The position numbers and the translations under genes are program-made. From NCBI GenBank assembly GCA_019115845.1, contig DXCU01000083.1, positions 1 to 59,513 on the forward strand: DNA of 59,513 bases, given 5' to 3'. The stretch is from Candidatus Rubneribacter avistercoris. GTDB taxonomy: Bacteria; Actinomycetota; Coriobacteriia; Coriobacteriales; Eggerthellaceae. This document shows, piece by piece, positions 1 through 7,401 of the stretch (positions are counted from its first letter, which is position 1; every line of letters starts with the position of its first letter). The notes under the pieces are model-generated. The model was not told the DNA's origin, did no database searches, and saw only the letters and a program-made list of their open reading frames with translations.

Positions 1-1
1 G

Positions 2-364
<363 letters not shown>

Positions 365-390
365 GGCGTCGCGCTCCCGCAGCCTTTCCC

Positions 391-423
391 GCGCGGCGCC
401 CCCCCCTCGGAGGGGTGCCGCGC
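391..423 (+). terminator. GC-rich hairpin after the surface protein gene, possible terminator
   Basis: GCGCGGC (391-397) pairs with GCCGCGC (417-423), and the inner C run pairs with AGGGG, giving a strong stem 27 bases after the stop codon. There is no proper U tract behind it, so it may be a weak or factor-assisted terminator. I see no gene between 365 and 580 and no convincing promoter hexamer pair for pyrH there. Confidence 0.4.
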
Positions 424-580
424 TGCCTTTCGGCCGCAGCCCCCGCCCCTCTCCCCGCTTTCCCGCGCAGATTGTTTTTTATGCTGGGATTCTTCGATTT
501 GACTTCAAGGAATGCGCCCGATGGGTGTTTCGGGTACTATGTAGGCGAATTACCCACGCAGGCGACGAAGGGACGGTTCC

Positions 581-1297
581 ATGTCGAACGAATACAAGTA
601 CGACCGCGTGCTGCTCAAGCTGTCCGGCGAGGCGCTGGCGGGCGACGTCGGGTACGGCATCGACCCGAAGGTGGTCGACGATCTGGCCGACCAGATAGCC
701 GAGGTCGTGCACGATGGCGTGCAGCTGGCCATCGTGGTGGGCGGCGGCAACATCTTCCGCGGGCTGGCCGGCTCGGCCGAGGGCATGGACCGCGCGCAGG
801 CGGACTACATCGGCATGCTGGCCACGGTCATGAACGCGCTCGCGCTGCAGGACGCCTTCGAACGCCACGGCATCTTCTCGCGCGTGCAGAGCGCCATCAC
901 CATGCAGGAGGTGTCCGAACCCTACATCCGCCGCCGTGCCATCCGCCATATGGAGAAGGGCCGCGTGGTCATTTTGGCGGCCGGCACGGGCAACCCTTAC
1001 TTCACCACCGACACCACGGCCGCCCTGCGCGCCTGCGAGCTGGACGTGGACGTGCTCATGAAGGCCACCAAGGTGGACGGCGTCTACGACAGCGACCCGA
1101 AGAAGAACGCGCACGCTAAGCGATTCGACCGCATCAGCTACATGGATGTGCTGTCAAAGGGCCTCAACGTCATGGATTCCACGGCCACGTCGCTGTGCAT
1201 GGACAACAACATCCCCATGATCGTGTTCGATCTGACGGTGAAGGGAAATATTTCGCGCTCTTTGAAGGGCGAAAAGGTGGGAACCACGGTAGAATAG
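581..1297 (+). CDS. pyrH: UMP kinase
   Basis: Phosphorylates UMP to UDP with ATP, a committed step of pyrimidine nucleotide synthesis in the cytoplasm. The 238-residue protein has the amino-acid-kinase fold signatures: KLSGEA at residues 13-18 for the phosphate loop, GGGNIFRG at 54-61, and the GTGNP...[10 protein letters not shown] segment that binds UMP. The length is normal for bacterial PyrH. The ATG at 581 lies a short distance after an AAGGGA-like ribosome site. It is followed 66 bases later by frr, the standard bacterial order. The usual upstream partners rpsB and tsf are not here; a surface protein gene precedes it instead. Confidence 0.96.
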   Translation: MSNEYKYDRVLLKLSGEALAGDVGYGIDPKVVDDLADQIAEVVHDGVQLAIVVGGGNIFRGLAGSAEGMDRAQADYIGMLATVMNALALQDAFERHGIFSRVQSAITMQEVSEPYIRRRAIRHMEKGRVVILAAGTGNPYFTTDTTAALRACELDVDVLMKATKVDGVYDSDPKKNAHAKRFDRISYMDVLSKGLNVMDSTATSLCMDNNIPMIVFDLTVKGNISRSLKGEKVGTTVE

Positions 1298-1363
1298 GAC
1301 AATCGAAGGCGCGCGGCCCCCGTCGGGGGATGCGCTGCGCTGGGCAGGGCGAAAGGATTTGGA

Positions 1364-1921
1364 ATGGTCGACGATATCATGCTGCAAACCGAGGAGCGCA
1401 TGCAGGGCGCCCTCCACGCGCTGGGGAGCAACTTCGCCGGCGTGCGCACCGGCCGCGCGAACGCCATGGTGCTCGATCGCATCAAGGTGGACTACTACGG
1501 AGTGCCCACTCCGGTGAACCAGATGGCGGGCATCAAGACCCCCGACGCGCACCTGTTGGTCATCGAACCGTGGGACAAGGGCGTCTTAGGGGCCATCGAG
1601 CACGCCATCCTCGAGAGCGATTTGGGGGTGACCCCCTCCAACGACGGCTCCGTCATCCGCCTGCCGTTCCCCACGCTCACCGAGGAGCGCCGTCGCGACC
1701 TGGTGAAGCAGTGCAAGGCGTACGCGGAGGAGGCGCGCGTGGCCGTCCGTCGCGCCCGCCAGGAGGCCAACGCCGCCATCGAGCGCTCGGTCAAGGAGGA
1801 CAACCTGCCCGAGGACGACGAGCGCCGCGCCCAGGCCGCCGTCCAGAAGCTCACCGACAAGTACGTGGCCGAGGTGGACGAAGCGTTCAAGAAGAAGGAA
1901 GCCGAGGTCATGGAGATCTAG
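1364..1921 (+). CDS. frr: Ribosome recycling factor
   Basis: Splits post-termination ribosomes together with EF-G. The 185-residue length is exactly that of the family. The N-terminal RTGRAN...LDRIKVDYYG...TPVNQMA block and the C-terminal coiled-coil region rich in Arg, Glu and Lys are both characteristic. The ATG at 1364 follows an AAAGGA ribosome site. It lies between pyrH and uppS, as in many bacteria, and ends just before a perfect 12-bp hairpin at 1924-1950 that may shape expression of the downstream isoprenoid and phospholipid genes. Confidence 0.96.
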   Translation: MVDDIMLQTEERMQGALHALGSNFAGVRTGRANAMVLDRIKVDYYGVPTPVNQMAGIKTPDAHLLVIEPWDKGVLGAIEHAILESDLGVTPSNDGSVIRLPFPTLTEERRRDLVKQCKAYAEEARVAVRRARQEANAAIERSVKEDNLPEDDERRAQAAVQKLTDKYVAEVDEAFKKKEAEVMEI

Positions 1922-1923
1922 GG

Positions 1924-1950
1924 GTTCCGCGGGCCGTAGGCCCGCGGAAC
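1924..1950 (+). other. Perfect 12-bp stem, 3-nt loop hairpin directly after frr
   Basis: GTTCCGCGGGCC (1924-1935), loop GTA, then GGCCCGCGGAAC (1939-1950). The stem starts three bases after the frr stop codon. No U tract follows, so it is more likely an mRNA 3'-end stabiliser, a processing site or a partial terminator than a classical intrinsic terminator. The rest of the 203-base frr-uppS gap holds only a pyrimidine-rich stretch before uppS. Confidence 0.6.
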
Positions 1951-2124
1951 TGCTCGACGCTGCGGTCGACTGGTGCGCCCGATCTTCGCGCGATGTTGAA
2001 GGCTCACGTGCCGAAGTGCGCTTCGCCTTCACCATCCCCATGAATCTCGGGCACCCCAGCCGACCTCACTGACTTACTGCCCAACCTGGGTTTCTTTCTT
2101 TTTCCTATTGAAAGTGCTACCTCC

Positions 2125-2904
2125 TTGAACAAGCCGCTCGACTACATATTCCCGAATCCGCCGGCGGACCTCGATCCGACGCTGCTCGATCCTGACCGGG
2201 TGCCGCAGCATGTTGCCGTCATCATGGACGGCAACGGACGCTGGGCCAAGAAGCGCGCGCTCAACCGTTTGCGCGGGCACAAGGCCGGCATCGAGGCCGT
2301 GCGCGAGACCATCCGCTGCGCGTCGGATATAGGCGTGCGCTACCTGACCATCTACTCGTTTTCCACCGAGAACTGGAAGCGGCCCGAAGACGAGGTGGTG
2401 GGCCTTATGGACCTGTTCGCCAAAACCATGCTGGCCGAGGTGGACGGGCTGCACGAGGAGCACGTGCGCGTGATGACCATCGGCGATACGAGCATCCTGC
2501 CCGACGACACGCGCGAGGCGTTTTCCGCTGCATGGGAGAAGACCAAGGGCAACGACGGCATGACGCTGGTCGTGGCCGTGAACTACGGGGCCCGCCAGGA
2601 AATCCTCGACGCCGTCCGCTCCTGCGTGGACGACGCACGCGCCGCGCTGCGCGAAGGGCGCGCGCCCGAGGAGCTTACCGAGGAGTCGTTCGCACGGCGC
2701 CTTCACACGGCCGGCATCCCCGATCCGGACCTGCTCATCCGCACAAGCGGCGAGATGCGCGTGTCGAACTTCTTGCTGTGGCAGATCGCTTATGCGGAGT
2801 TCGTGTGCACCGACGTGCTCTGGCCGGACTTCGACCGCTACGAGCTTCTGCGCGCCCTGCTGGAGTTCCAGGGGCGCGACCGCCGTTTCGGGGCGGTGAA
2901 GTAG
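2125..2904 (+). CDS. uppS: Isoprenyl transferase (undecaprenyl diphosphate synthase)
   Basis: A cis-prenyltransferase that extends farnesyl diphosphate with isopentenyl diphosphate to make the undecaprenyl carrier for peptidoglycan and surface polysaccharides. The 259-residue protein has the signature MDGNGRWAKKR starting at residue 34, with the catalytic Asp at 35. It also has SFSTENWKRP and the C-terminal LIRTSGEMRVSNFLLWQ and E(F)...W(P)DF blocks. The start is a TTG at 2125. I see no strong Shine-Dalgarno sequence in front of it and no better in-frame ATG before the conserved core, so translation is probably weak or coupled. Its stop directly abuts the ATG of cdsA. Confidence 0.95.
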   Translation: MNKPLDYIFPNPPADLDPTLLDPDRVPQHVAVIMDGNGRWAKKRALNRLRGHKAGIEAVRETIRCASDIGVRYLTIYSFSTENWKRPEDEVVGLMDLFAKTMLAEVDGLHEEHVRVMTIGDTSILPDDTREAFSAAWEKTKGNDGMTLVVAVNYGARQEILDAVRSCVDDARAALREGRAPEELTEESFARRLHTAGIPDPDLLIRTSGEMRVSNFLLWQIAYAEFVCTDVLWPDFDRYELLRALLEFQGRDRRFGAVK

Positions 2905-3828
2905 ATGGTCGCCGGGCGACCTGACAGCGCGCGCGAAGGCGACGACCGCTCTCGCACGGGGCGCATCAAGGATTTCGCCTACGAGAAGACGCCCGAGAAG
3001 CTGAAGAACGCCACCGATTTGCAGGTGCGTTTCCGCACGGGGTTCGTGTACGTGGCGGTTTCGGTTCTGTGCGCGCTCATCAGCGACTGGACGACGCTCG
3101 CGCTGCTCGTGGCCACGGCCGGCATCACGGCGGGGGAGTTCTACTACATGCTGCGCTCCGACGCCAAGCTTCCCAACGAGATGCTCGGCATCATCGCGGC
3201 CATGCTCTACCCGGTGAGCGTGTTCTTCCTCGGATTGACCGGAGCCTTGTACGTGAGCCTGGCGCTTCTTCTGGCGCTCATCGTGTGGTACGTGTTCTGG
3301 ATGCGGGCTCGCGTGCCCGACGTGGGCGTGAGCTTTTTCGGCGCGGCCTACTGCGGCATGCTGCTCTCGGGGCTTATCGTGGTGCGCACCGCGCTGCCCC
3401 AGCCGTGGGGCGGCGTGCTCGTGCTGGGGCTTTTTCTGAGCGTGTGGGCCAACGACTCGTTCGCGTATTTGGTGGGCAGCAAGTTCGGCAAGCACAAGCT
3501 GGCGCCGCGCACGAGCCCGAAGAAAAGCTGGGAGGGGTTCATCGCGGGGCTTGTGGGGTCGGCGGCGTTCTGGTGCCTCATGACGCTTGTCCCCGGCGTT
3601 GAGATGAGCGTTCCTCAGGCGGTGCTGTTCGGCGTGATCAGCGGCCTTATGGGCGTGCTGGGCGATCTGGCCGAGAGCCGCATCAAGCGCAATTCCGGGT
3701 TCAAGGACTCCGGCACCATCATGCCGGGGCACGGCGGTCTGCTCGACCGCTGTGATTCGCTGTTCTTGGTGGCTGTGACCTCGGCCATCCTGCTTGTGGG
3801 CGGGGGGTGCATCCCGTATGCCGGCTAG
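2905..3828 (+). CDS. cdsA: Phosphatidate cytidylyltransferase (CDP-diacylglycerol synthase)
   Basis: An integral membrane enzyme that makes CDP-diacylglycerol from phosphatidate and CTP, the branch point of phospholipid synthesis. The 307 residues start with a hydrophilic cytoplasmic stretch of about 45 residues, longer than in many homologues, followed by multiple hydrophobic segments. The C-terminal family signature runs from SRIKR through KDSGTIMPGHGGLLDRCD, and SPKKSWEG is present. Its ATG immediately follows the uppS stop. Its last codons overlap the start of dxr. Confidence 0.94.
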   Translation: MVAGRPDSAREGDDRSRTGRIKDFAYEKTPEKLKNATDLQVRFRTGFVYVAVSVLCALISDWTTLALLVATAGITAGEFYYMLRSDAKLPNEMLGIIAAMLYPVSVFFLGLTGALYVSLALLLALIVWYVFWMRARVPDVGVSFFGAAYCGMLLSGLIVVRTALPQPWGGVLVLGLFLSVWANDSFAYLVGSKFGKHKLAPRTSPKKSWEGFIAGLVGSAAFWCLMTLVPGVEMSVPQAVLFGVISGLMGVLGDLAESRIKRNSGFKDSGTIMPGHGGLLDRCDSLFLVAVTSAILLVGGGCIPYAG

Positions 3829-5089
3829 AAGGCGCATCGTCGTTTTGGGATCCACAGGGTCCATCGGCGTGCAGACGCTCGACGTGGCGCGCCGCCATGC
3901 GGACAAGCTGGAGGTGGTGGGCCTTGCCGCGGGCAGGCGGGCGGAGGAGCTTCTTTCCCAGGCGCGCGAGTTCGGCGTGCGCTGTTTGGCCGTGGGCGAC
4001 GAGCGCTTGGCGGGGGAGCCGGTGATCGACGAGCTGCGCGCCCAGGCGCGCGGGACGGGGGTGCCGCCCGCCTCGCTCGCCCAGGCTGTCGCGCGGCGCG
4101 CCGAGGGCTCGTTCGGCCTGGGGGCGGAGGCGGTGGCCGCGCTCGCGCAGCTGCCCGAGGCCGACGTGGTGGTGAACGCGCTTGTGGGCGCGGCGGGCCT
4201 GCGCGCCAGCTACGAGGCGCTTGCGGCGGGCAAGGTGCTGGCGCTGGCGAACAAGGAGTCGCTCGTGGTGGGCGGCGACCTCATCATGCCGCTGGCCGCG
4301 CAGGCGGACGCGCAGCGCCGCGCAGCGGGCACGGCGCCTGCGCACGGCCCTGCCGGCGCGCTCATGCCCATCGACTCGGAGCACGGCGCCATCTACCAGT
4401 GCCTCATCGGCGAGGACGCGCGCGAGGTGGCGCGTTTGTGGGTGACGGCGTCGGGCGGCCCCTTCCGCGGGCGCACGCGCGCGCAGCTGGAAAGCGTCAC
4501 GGCGGCCGAGGCGCTCGCGCATCCCACGTGGAACATGGGCGCGAAGATCACCATCGACTCGTCCACCCTCATGAACAAGGGACTGGAGGTCATTGAGGCG
4601 CACCACCTGTTCGCCATGCCCTACGACCGCATCAGCGTGGTGGTGCAGCCGCAAAGCGCCATCCATTCGATGGTGGAGTTTACCGACGGCAGCGTGAAGG
4701 CGCACCTCGGCACCACCGACATGCGCATCCCCATCCAGTACGCGCTTTCCTACCCCGAACGCTGGGACGCCCCCGTGGCGCCGCTCGACTTCCGCATGCT
4801 GGGCGGCCTCGAGTTCGCCGCGCCCGACGAGGACACGTTCCGCTGCCTTGCGCTCGCGCGCCACGCCGGCGAGGCGGGCGGCACGCTGCCGTGCGTGATG
4901 AACGCCGCCAACGAGGTGGCCGTGGCCGCGTTTTTGGCGGGGGAGGGCACCTACCTTGGCATCGCGGAGTGCGTGGAGGCTGTCATGGAGGCGCATAAGC
5001 GCGCCGGCGTCCAACGGGTGGAAAGCCTCGATCAACTGGAGGAACTGGACGCTTGGGCCCGCTCTGAGGCCCGTCTGAACCTGCGCTAG
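3818..5089 (+). CDS. dxr: 1-deoxy-D-xylulose 5-phosphate reductoisomerase
   Basis: Converts DXP to 2-C-methylerythritol 4-phosphate with NADPH, the first committed MEP-pathway step. It therefore feeds the uppS step encoded two genes upstream. The Rossmann motif GSTGSIG is at residues 11-17. NKES, PIDSEH, ITIDSSTLMNKGLE and the MNAANEVAV block are all present. I chose the ATG at 3818, which overlaps the cdsA end by 11 bases and has a GGGGGG ribosome site about 8 bases upstream, over a TTG at 3794. At 423 residues it is slightly long because of an Ala/Arg-rich insertion just before PIDSEH. The usual next gene, rseP, is missing here and appears at 30532. Confidence 0.95.
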   Translation: MPARRRIVVLGSTGSIGVQTLDVARRHADKLEVVGLAAGRRAEELLSQAREFGVRCLAVGDERLAGEPVIDELRAQARGTGVPPASLAQAVARRAEGSFGLGAEAVAALAQLPEADVVVNALVGAAGLRASYEALAAGKVLALANKESLVVGGDLIMPLAAQADAQRRAAGTAPAHGPAGALMPIDSEHGAIYQCLIGEDAREVARLWVTASGGPFRGRTRAQLESVTAAEALAHPTWNMGAKITIDSSTLMNKGLEVIEAHHLFAMPYDRISVVVQPQSAIHSMVEFTDGSVKAHLGTTDMRIPIQYALSYPERWDAPVAPLDFRMLGGLEFAAPDEDTFRCLALARHAGEAGGTLPCVMNAANEVAVAAFLAGEGTYLGIAECVEAVMEAHKRAGVQRVESLDQLEELDAWARSEARLNLR

Positions 5090-5254
5090 CTGCGCGTCGC
5101 GCCACGGGCGTCCGAGGGTCGCGCCTGCCGAGCCACCGTCCTCTTTCCCCTTGCGTTCGCCGCGCCGGCCGCAGGTTGGCGGGCGCCTCTTTCCGCGCCC
5201 CTCCCGTGCCCCCCGTATCCCCCGCGTCCGGCATTCGAGTCGCAAAAGTTTCTC

Positions 5255-5283
5255 TAGACAAACGGCAAAGGCCGGTGTATATT
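5255..5283 (+). promoter_or_regulatory. Sigma-70-type promoter of the malonate decarboxylase operon
   Basis: TAGACA (5255-5260, five of six consensus bases), a 17-base spacer, then TATATT (5278-5283, five of six). The predicted start near 5290 gives a leader of about 170 bases before the first gene. The leader carries a GC hairpin (GCACGGGC 5299-5306 with GCCCGTGC 5313-5320) and then an intrinsic terminator. The region 5090-5254 between dxr and this promoter is GC-rich and shows no gene. Confidence 0.7.
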
Positions 5284-5389
5284 TCGCACATAGAAATTGC
5301 ACGGGCGCCCAAGCCCGTGCGCGAGATCCCGAAGCACCACACAAACATGCACCGCCCGTTGAGGGCGAGGCATCATAGCAGGCTTTCGA

Positions 5390-5436
5390 GAAGCAGAGAA
5401 TTAGAGCTCAAAGTTCGATTCTCTGCTTCTTTTTTT
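5390..5436 (+). terminator. Intrinsic terminator in the leader of the malonate operon (attenuator candidate)
   Basis: GAAGCAGAGAAT (5390-5401) pairs perfectly with ATTCTCTGCTTC (5418-5429) across a 16-base loop, and is followed by seven T residues (5430-5436). It lies between the promoter at 5255 and the first ribosome site at 5443, so it must be read through for the operon to be expressed. A HutP-family RNA-binding antiterminator is encoded in the same operon (6889-7347), which makes regulated readthrough likely. AG-containing trinucleotides are dense in and before the stem. Confidence 0.85.
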
Positions 5437-5459
5437 GCGCTTAAGGAGGTGAAACCGGG

Positions 5460-5588
5460 GTGGACATCAACGTGTACATGCTTTTCACGTATGGGCTGAC
5501 GGCCCTTATATCGTTCTTCGTGATCGGAGTCGTCGTCCTGATCAACAAAGCTATGAACGGAAAAGGCTCCCAAGACTCTGAGCAGTAG
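5460..5588 (+). CDS. 42-residue single-helix membrane protein, first gene of the malonate decarboxylase operon
   Basis: GTG at 5460 follows a near-perfect AAGGAGGTG ribosome site, and the frame closes at TAG 5586-5588. The protein has one hydrophobic helix (about residues 9-30, LTALISFFVIGVVVLI) and a short charged C-terminus with KGSQDSEQ. Its position directly before the Na+-pumping MadB subunit is that of the small gamma-type subunits of oxaloacetate or methylmalonyl-CoA decarboxylases. I cannot see a clear OadG signature, so a structural or assembly role for MadB is inference. It is separated from madB by 33 bases with a second good ribosome site. Confidence 0.7.
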   Translation: MDINVYMLFTYGLTALISFFVIGVVVLINKAMNGKGSQDSEQ

Positions 5589-5621
5589 GATCGTCAGTTA
5601 CGGAAAGGAACGGATGTCCAG

Positions 5622-6836
5622 ATGGATATCTTGATGCAAATCTTCCCCGGGATCTTCACGCTTTTCGATGATCCCCTAGTTGGCGCTGTGCGCGTCGCCC
5701 TCATCGTGCTGGGCTTCGTGTTGGCGCTCTATGGCTTCAAAGGCAAGCTTGAGCCATTGATCATGGTTCCCATGGGCCTTGGCATGATCGCCGTCAACGC
5801 CGGCGTCCTGTTCTTGGGCGACGGCTCCACAGGAACCCTCATCATCGACCCGCTTGTCTCCGAGACCGACGATCTCATGCAAGCCATCCAGGTGAACTTC
5901 CTGCAGCCCATCTACAACTTCACGTTCAGCAACAACCTCATCGCGTGCTTGGTGTTCATGGGCATCGGCGCCCGCAGCGAGCTGAGCTTTTTGCTCGCCC
6001 GTCCGTGGACGTGCATCATCATCGCCATCTTCGCCGAGATGGGCACGTTCGCCACGCTGTCTTTGGGCGTGAACGTCTTCGGGCTTGACCCCGCGCAGGC
6101 GGCCTCCGTGGCCACCATCGGCGGCGCGGACGGCCCCATGGTGCTGTTCGGCACGCTCATGATGTCGCCTGACATGTTCGTGTCCGTGTCCATCATCGCC
6201 TACTTGTACCTGAGCCTCACCTACGCGGGCTACCCCTACATCATCAAGGCGCTCGTGCCCAAGAAGTACCGCGGTCTTGACGTTGAGTTCGACATGCCGC
6301 AGGTCTCGTCGAAGTCCAAGTTCATCTTCGTCGTGGTGGTGTGCCTGATCCTGTGCCTGCTTCTGCCGGTGGCCGCTCCGCTCATGCTCTCGTTCTTCCT
6401 GGGCATGGCGGTGAAGGAAGCGAAGATCCTGCCCTACCAGGAGCTGTTCGAGGGCGTCATCACCAGCGTCTCCTCGATGTTTTTGGGCCTGGTGCTCGGA
6501 ACGCTGTGCGAGGCGAGCACCATCCTCGACCCGGTGGTTGGCATCGTGCTCATCCTGGGCATCCTCGCCCTGGCCATCTCGGCGGTGGGCGGCCTGGCCG
6601 GCGGCTGGATCGTGTACCTGTTCGACAAGCGCCGCGGCAAGACGTTCAACCCGGTGGTCGGCATCGCGGGCGTGTCGTGCGTGCCCACCACGACGAAGCT
6701 CGCGCAGCATGCCGCCGAGGAGGAGAACCCCTTCGCCATCATCATCCCCATCGCCATGGGGTGCAACATCGGCGGTGTGATCGTCTCCGCCATCGCCACA
6801 GGCGTGTTCGTGGCGACCATATCGCTTGTCCTGTAG
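5622..6836 (+). CDS. madB: Carboxybiotin decarboxylase, Na+-pumping membrane subunit of malonate decarboxylase
   Basis: A 404-residue polytopic membrane protein of the OadB/GcdB/MmdB/MadB family. Decarboxylation of carboxybiotin carried by MadF drives Na+ export. Family landmarks are IGGADGPM, with the conserved Asp of the ion path, NPVVGIAGVS...PTTTKLAQ, and GCNIGGVIVSAIATG near the C-terminus. There are about ten hydrophobic segments. The family alone does not tell malonate from glutaconyl-CoA or oxaloacetate. The neighbouring madA, E, C, D, H and K genes identify malonate as the substrate. The ATG at 5622 follows AAAGGAACGG. Confidence 0.92.
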   Translation: MDILMQIFPGIFTLFDDPLVGAVRVALIVLGFVLALYGFKGKLEPLIMVPMGLGMIAVNAGVLFLGDGSTGTLIIDPLVSETDDLMQAIQVNFLQPIYNFTFSNNLIACLVFMGIGARSELSFLLARPWTCIIIAIFAEMGTFATLSLGVNVFGLDPAQAASVATIGGADGPMVLFGTLMMSPDMFVSVSIIAYLYLSLTYAGYPYIIKALVPKKYRGLDVEFDMPQVSSKSKFIFVVVVCLILCLLLPVAAPLMLSFFLGMAVKEAKILPYQELFEGVITSVSSMFLGLVLGTLCEASTILDPVVGIVLILGILALAISAVGGLAGGWIVYLFDKRRGKTFNPVVGIAGVSCVPTTTKLAQHAAEEENPFAIIIPIAMGCNIGGVIVSAIATGVFVATISLVL

Positions 6837-6888
6837 CTTTCTTCCGGAAATCGCCCGCAAGGGCCTGAGGAAAAAGGGGTGATCGCGC

Positions 6889-7347
6889 ATGGAGCGGCAC
6901 GCAGGTTCGAGCAGCAGGAACGAGAGTGTGACTCCGCTTGGGTTGGGTAGGAAAGCGCTCTTGCTAGCCATGACCGAGACCGACGCCGAGGAGGAATCGT
7001 ACCGAAGGACGCTTTCGCTCCAGGGGTTCCGCTGCGTTGCCACGGAGGTGGGCGGTTCGAGCGAGGGGGATTTTCAGCAGAAGATGACACGCGCCGTGAT
7101 TGGCGCGGCCCTCAACTCGGGCCTGGTGGAGAAGGAACCCCGATCCGTCCATGCGCTGATGCACGCATCCGAGGAGGCGAAACGGGGACTGATCGTCAAC
7201 GTGGCCTCCTCGGTGAACCTGGCTGTGAAAGTGGCCATCGTTCGCAACGACAAATGGGTCGCCGTTGCGTTGTTCGGCTCGTCGTCGCTCCATTCGCTCT
7301 CGTGCCACGAGCGCGTGGGGTTAGGCGTGATGCATCTGCCCGACTGA
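6889..7347 (+). CDS. HutP-family RNA-binding antiterminator
   Basis: 152 residues that align along their whole length with my recollection of Bacillus HutP, the metal- and ligand-dependent hexamer that disrupts a leader terminator. Matching parts are the N-terminal LGRKALLLAM helix, the SVHALMHASEEAKRG helix, the KWVAVALFG strand and the C-terminal CHERVGLGVMH. The His residues of VHALMH and the CHERVG His correspond to the HutP metal ligands. There is no histidine-utilisation gene nearby. Instead the gene sits between madB and madA, downstream of a leader with an intrinsic terminator. It therefore probably regulates this operon. The ligand may be malonate or another metabolite rather than histidine, but the sequence does not show which. 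Confidence 0.85.
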   Translation: MERHAGSSSRNESVTPLGLGRKALLLAMTETDAEEESYRRTLSLQGFRCVATEVGGSSEGDFQQKMTRAVIGAALNSGLVEKEPRSVHALMHASEEAKRGLIVNVASSVNLAVKVAIVRNDKWVAVALFGSSSLHSLSCHERVGLGVMHLPD

Positions 7348-7401
7348 GCGGGCGGGCGACGCGGGCTGGCCGCGCAACTTCCACTATCGAAAGGAGAGAG
7401 C

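Noticed and set aside
2074..3906. A 610-residue minus-strand open frame
   Set aside because: It is the antisense of uppS and cdsA, both certain, and has no domain or ribosome site of its own.
5273..5288. A GG-N10-GC match in the malonate promoter region, possible sigma-54 promoter
   Set aside because: Only the two dinucleotides fit. The flanking bases lack TGGCAC and TTGCA, and a good sigma-70-type hexamer pair covers the same place.
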